NCBI GenBank assembly: GCA_034440575.1
Contig: JAOTOL010001331.1
Span: 596,001-660,000 of the forward strand
DNA from: Imbricaverruca yamaguchii
Lineage: Eukaryota > Arthropoda > Thecostraca > Neoverrucidae
Length of the DNA: 64,000 nt
Reading direction: 5' to 3'
In this document: one piece after another, positions 61,691 through 64,000 of the stretch
Numbering within the stretch: position 1 is the first letter of the stretch
Layout of the letters: each line of letters begins with the position of its first letter
Notes under the pieces: model-generated
Told to the model about the DNA's origin: nothing
What the model saw: only the letters and a program-made list of their open reading frames with translations
The model's database searches: none
Program-made: the position numbers and the translations under genes

Positions 61691-61784
61691 TATCCTCGGT
61701 GCATAAAAACCAGCAAAACCCTAAAGCGAGCAGGAGTTTAGAAAATGTACTAAACCCCTATCTTGACTTAAAAATATATTACCC

Positions 61785-63132
61785 ATCACTTTGAAATATA
61801 AAATTTTGCAATTTCAGGCATTCCAGTTCATATCACCCGGTCGTCACGACCCCAACGTCCGTGCACGTGCACACTCATCTTGCGCATTCGGCGCATTCGC
61901 CACACTTCGTGTGATGCTACGGTTTCTGCTAGGCCTTCTACCTTTTGCTAATTACTTCCACATGATAGACTTGCGCTATATTTGACGTGCTGGAATGCTT
62001 AGCGTGGGCGTTCGCTGCGAAAAGTCGAGTAACTAAATCCGATTATTAATTCCCAACCTCCCACATTTTCTGGTAGTTATGAAATGCAGATTCCACTTAG
62101 CTTTGATGCACCTGATATCTTTGCTGCTATCCTCCCAGAATGGCTATCGAACCGAGGCCCTTCCTCAGTTCGTGCACGTGTACATTCGCCTTCCGCATTC
62201 TACGCCCTCACCACACTTCATGCGATTCTCCGGTTTCTCCTAGGCCTCTTACGCTTTGTTAATTGCTGCCACATGCGATGTCTGGTGCCATATTTGACGT
62301 ATAGAATGCTTCAGATGAAGGTTCGTTGGGAAAATTCGATGTATTCAATTCGATGATTAGTTCTCTTCTTCCGACACGTTTTGGTGCTTGAAAAATCCGA
62401 ATACCCACTGAGCTCTATAACTTCAAGGCAAGATACAAATAAATAGATAAACAAAAATAAATACATAAATACTTAGCACTGAGCTCATCGTTTTGGTTAG
62501 ATACGGTGCCAGATTGGCTACCAAACCGAGGCCCTAAATAGGTGTTCTTTTTTAGACCCGTTACGTTTATCTTCGTCTACGGCTGTGTTTTAGGGTTGCA
62601 GCCAATTTTTATCAGGGGCCGGGCACATTTTTGAGACTCAGACTTTTTTTGGAGTTATGTGTTTGTTTGCGCATCGACAATGTGTTTATGATACCGGCGC
62701 GTTTTATAAAACCCCGATGTGTGTCTTTAGTGCCCAGTCGTCTTTGTTCCTTTTTTATAACCACTTTGGGGCCCTTTCTTGTCGCTCTTTGGGCCCCAGC
62801 TGGTTTTTTATGGTACCATAAGGTCTACTGTCCCCGGTGTACCTTGAGGGCCTGCGTTGTGTTTTTTTCTTCTGGAGCTCCTTTTGCGCATGTTTAGAAC
62901 TGCAATGCATATGTTAAGGCCTTGCCACTTTTTGCGAGATTCGTCACACTTTGGATGGCCAGGGGGATTTGGAGCCTACCATTGTGCTCTCAGGGTCCTG
63001 CTGTGTTTATTTGGGGCTCCTGCCGCACATATGTGAGACACAGCGGGACCCCAAGAGCACAACGGGAGCCGAAAATACAGCTAAGCTCTAAAGCACACAA
63101 TCTCCCAAGAAGCGTAAAACTTGGGTTGCAGC
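61785..63132 (+). mobile_element. Composite dispersed repeat, copy B (R2 blocks and monomer array)
   Basis: The R2 block occurs twice in tandem (about 61785-62080 and 62120-62400); copy A has one. 62400-62650 matches the end of the copy A block (GATTGGCTACC..CCGAGG, CTTCGTCTACGG). 62650-63110 is a loose GGGGCCCC / GCGATTTT-type monomer array. Confidence 0.7.
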
Positions 63133-63538
63133 CAGGCGCGCACCCAGGATTTTTCCATCGGGGCGGGGGGCCCGGACCGAAAAGGGCACTTGGGCAGCTC
63201 CAAAAGGGCAAAAGGGCACTTGACCGGCTCCAAAAGGGCACTTGCGGTCCAGGGCACACTAGAAGGTTTGTTAGCGGGGGGGGGGAGGGATGCGCGAATT
63301 TTCAATGCCGCATAGGACAGGAAAGGGCACAGGAAAATGTCGTTTTAAGGCTAAAAGGGCAGTTTTGGGCCCAGAGGGCACCTTTGGCACAGGCGGGGCA
63401 CATAAGCAGGTGATTTTTGGGCTAAATTTAGGACATTCCGGCCAAGAGGGCACTTTTCGGTCAAAAGGGCACCTTGGTTTCATGGGGGTGGGGGTCCCCT
63501 GCCCCCTCCCCCCACACACACACTCCGGTGCGCCACTG
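63133..63538. mobile_element. hAT-type MITE, 406 bp, with near-matching 8-bp target duplications
   Basis: The left end reads CAGGCGCGCACCCAGGATTT and the right end GGTGCGCCACTG, the complement of CAGTGGCGCACC. Flanking 8-mers GTTGCAGC (63125-63132) and GTTGTAAC (63539-63546) agree at 6 of 8, differing by transitions. The interior has CAAAAGGGCAC steps and a G-run/C-run pair. Non-coding. Confidence 0.65.
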
Positions 63539-63546
63539 GTTGTAAC

Positions 63547-64000
63547 CCTAAATAACCATACATGGAGCTCTTAAAAAATACTGGAAGCCCTCTGGAATAC
63601 ACTGCTGCTCTCCTCTCAGAATGGCTATAGAACCGATGACCCTTTTCAGTGTTCTTTGCTGCACCCTCTGCGTCTTTCTGCGCTGCGGCCTAATGCATTT
63701 TCGAAACCCCTCCTCGTTTTAGTGTGTTGTTGCTTCTTTTTGGGCACCGATGTTTTTTACGTATCAGGGCGTTTCCGACGATCCCGATGTCATTTAGCGT
63801 CCTGCGCTTTTGATCACTGCCCAACAATGTCGCCATTTGCGGCCCCGGCCTCTTTTCAGGCCCTGGTGCGTCCTTATGACCTCTGTGCGCCATAAGAGCT
63901 TCTTGTGCATTTTTTTAGAGGTCTAGGTATGTTAAGGCCCTGTCGCTTTTTGGGAGACTATGTGCGTTTTGGAGGGCCAGTTGTATTGTCGGCCCCCGTT
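63547..64000 (+). repeat. Continuation of composite repeat copy B beyond an inserted MITE
   Basis: 63595-63660 again carries AGAATGGCTATAGAACCGA-like R2 sequence, and 63700-64000 repeats the loose GGCCCYGTGCG monomer pattern. It runs off the window end. Confidence 0.6.

Noticed and set aside
60158..63538. One large hAT element bounded by CAGTGGCG ends
   Set aside because: The flanking 8-mers (CCCTTATG and GTTGTAAC) differ. The right end instead pairs with 63133 as a 406-bp MITE.

Overview
This is a metazoan nuclear window, most likely from a bilaterian invertebrate. It has spliced exons with GT/AG junctions, very long CA, TA and TG microsatellites, many minisatellites, CR1-type LINE fragments and cut-and-paste DNA transposons. 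It has no operons and no ribosome binding sites. The species cannot be named from the sequence. The C-terminal exon of the one recognised gene resembles invertebrate (arthropod-like) GBX/unplugged proteins, but that is inference.

The only host gene I can support is a GBX-family homeobox gene (gastrulation brain homeobox; unplugged in flies) on the minus strand. Four coding exons lie at 58251-58157, 57213-57058, 50954-50803 and 50240-50042. Every junction has an AG acceptor and GT donor, and the phases match. The homeodomain is complete but split by an intron of about 6.1 kb after residue 44. A second intron splits the conserved motif just after it. The upstream exon(s) and promoter lie beyond the right edge or are not recognisable. 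The stop codon sits in the first unit of a GC-rich 55-bp minisatellite.

The rest is repeat-dominated. 1-16.5 kb is mostly unrecognised sequence with old LINE scraps and short tandem arrays. 16.5-19.5 kb is a CR1 LINE with the inverted 5' end expected from twin priming; its 5' part still shows an SGNH-esterase-like ORF1 domain and an endonuclease domain. 20-25 kb is minisatellite territory: a 1.5-kb 26/21-bp array and two arrays of a shared 36-bp monomer. 24.8-31.7 kb contains a composite dispersed repeat, an older LINE interrupted by an almost intact 2.85-kb transposon with an 8-bp target duplication, and a 72-bp array built from two diverged 36-bp monomers. 32.1-36 kb has a TIR element carrying a CR1 fragment and a hAT-ended repeat. 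36.8-39.1 kb is strikingly rich in AGGTCA/TGACCT. 41.4-45 kb holds two minisatellites and a 1.1-kb CA/TA/TG compound microsatellite that is nearly its own reverse complement. 45.0-47.9 kb is a second transposon with inverted repeats of about 440 bp. 49.7-58.3 kb is the GBX locus, with a CR1 insertion in its homeobox intron. 59-64 kb is again tandem arrays and a second, inverted copy of the composite repeat, plus a small hAT-type MITE.

The most interesting unexplained signal is a set of perfect short hairpins (14-17-bp arms, 2-7-nt loops) scattered through the window. Two of them sit exactly at the frame breaks of the two different transposase genes, suggesting template-switch mutation or a systematic assembly artefact. 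No wholly new biological system can be demonstrated from sequence alone.
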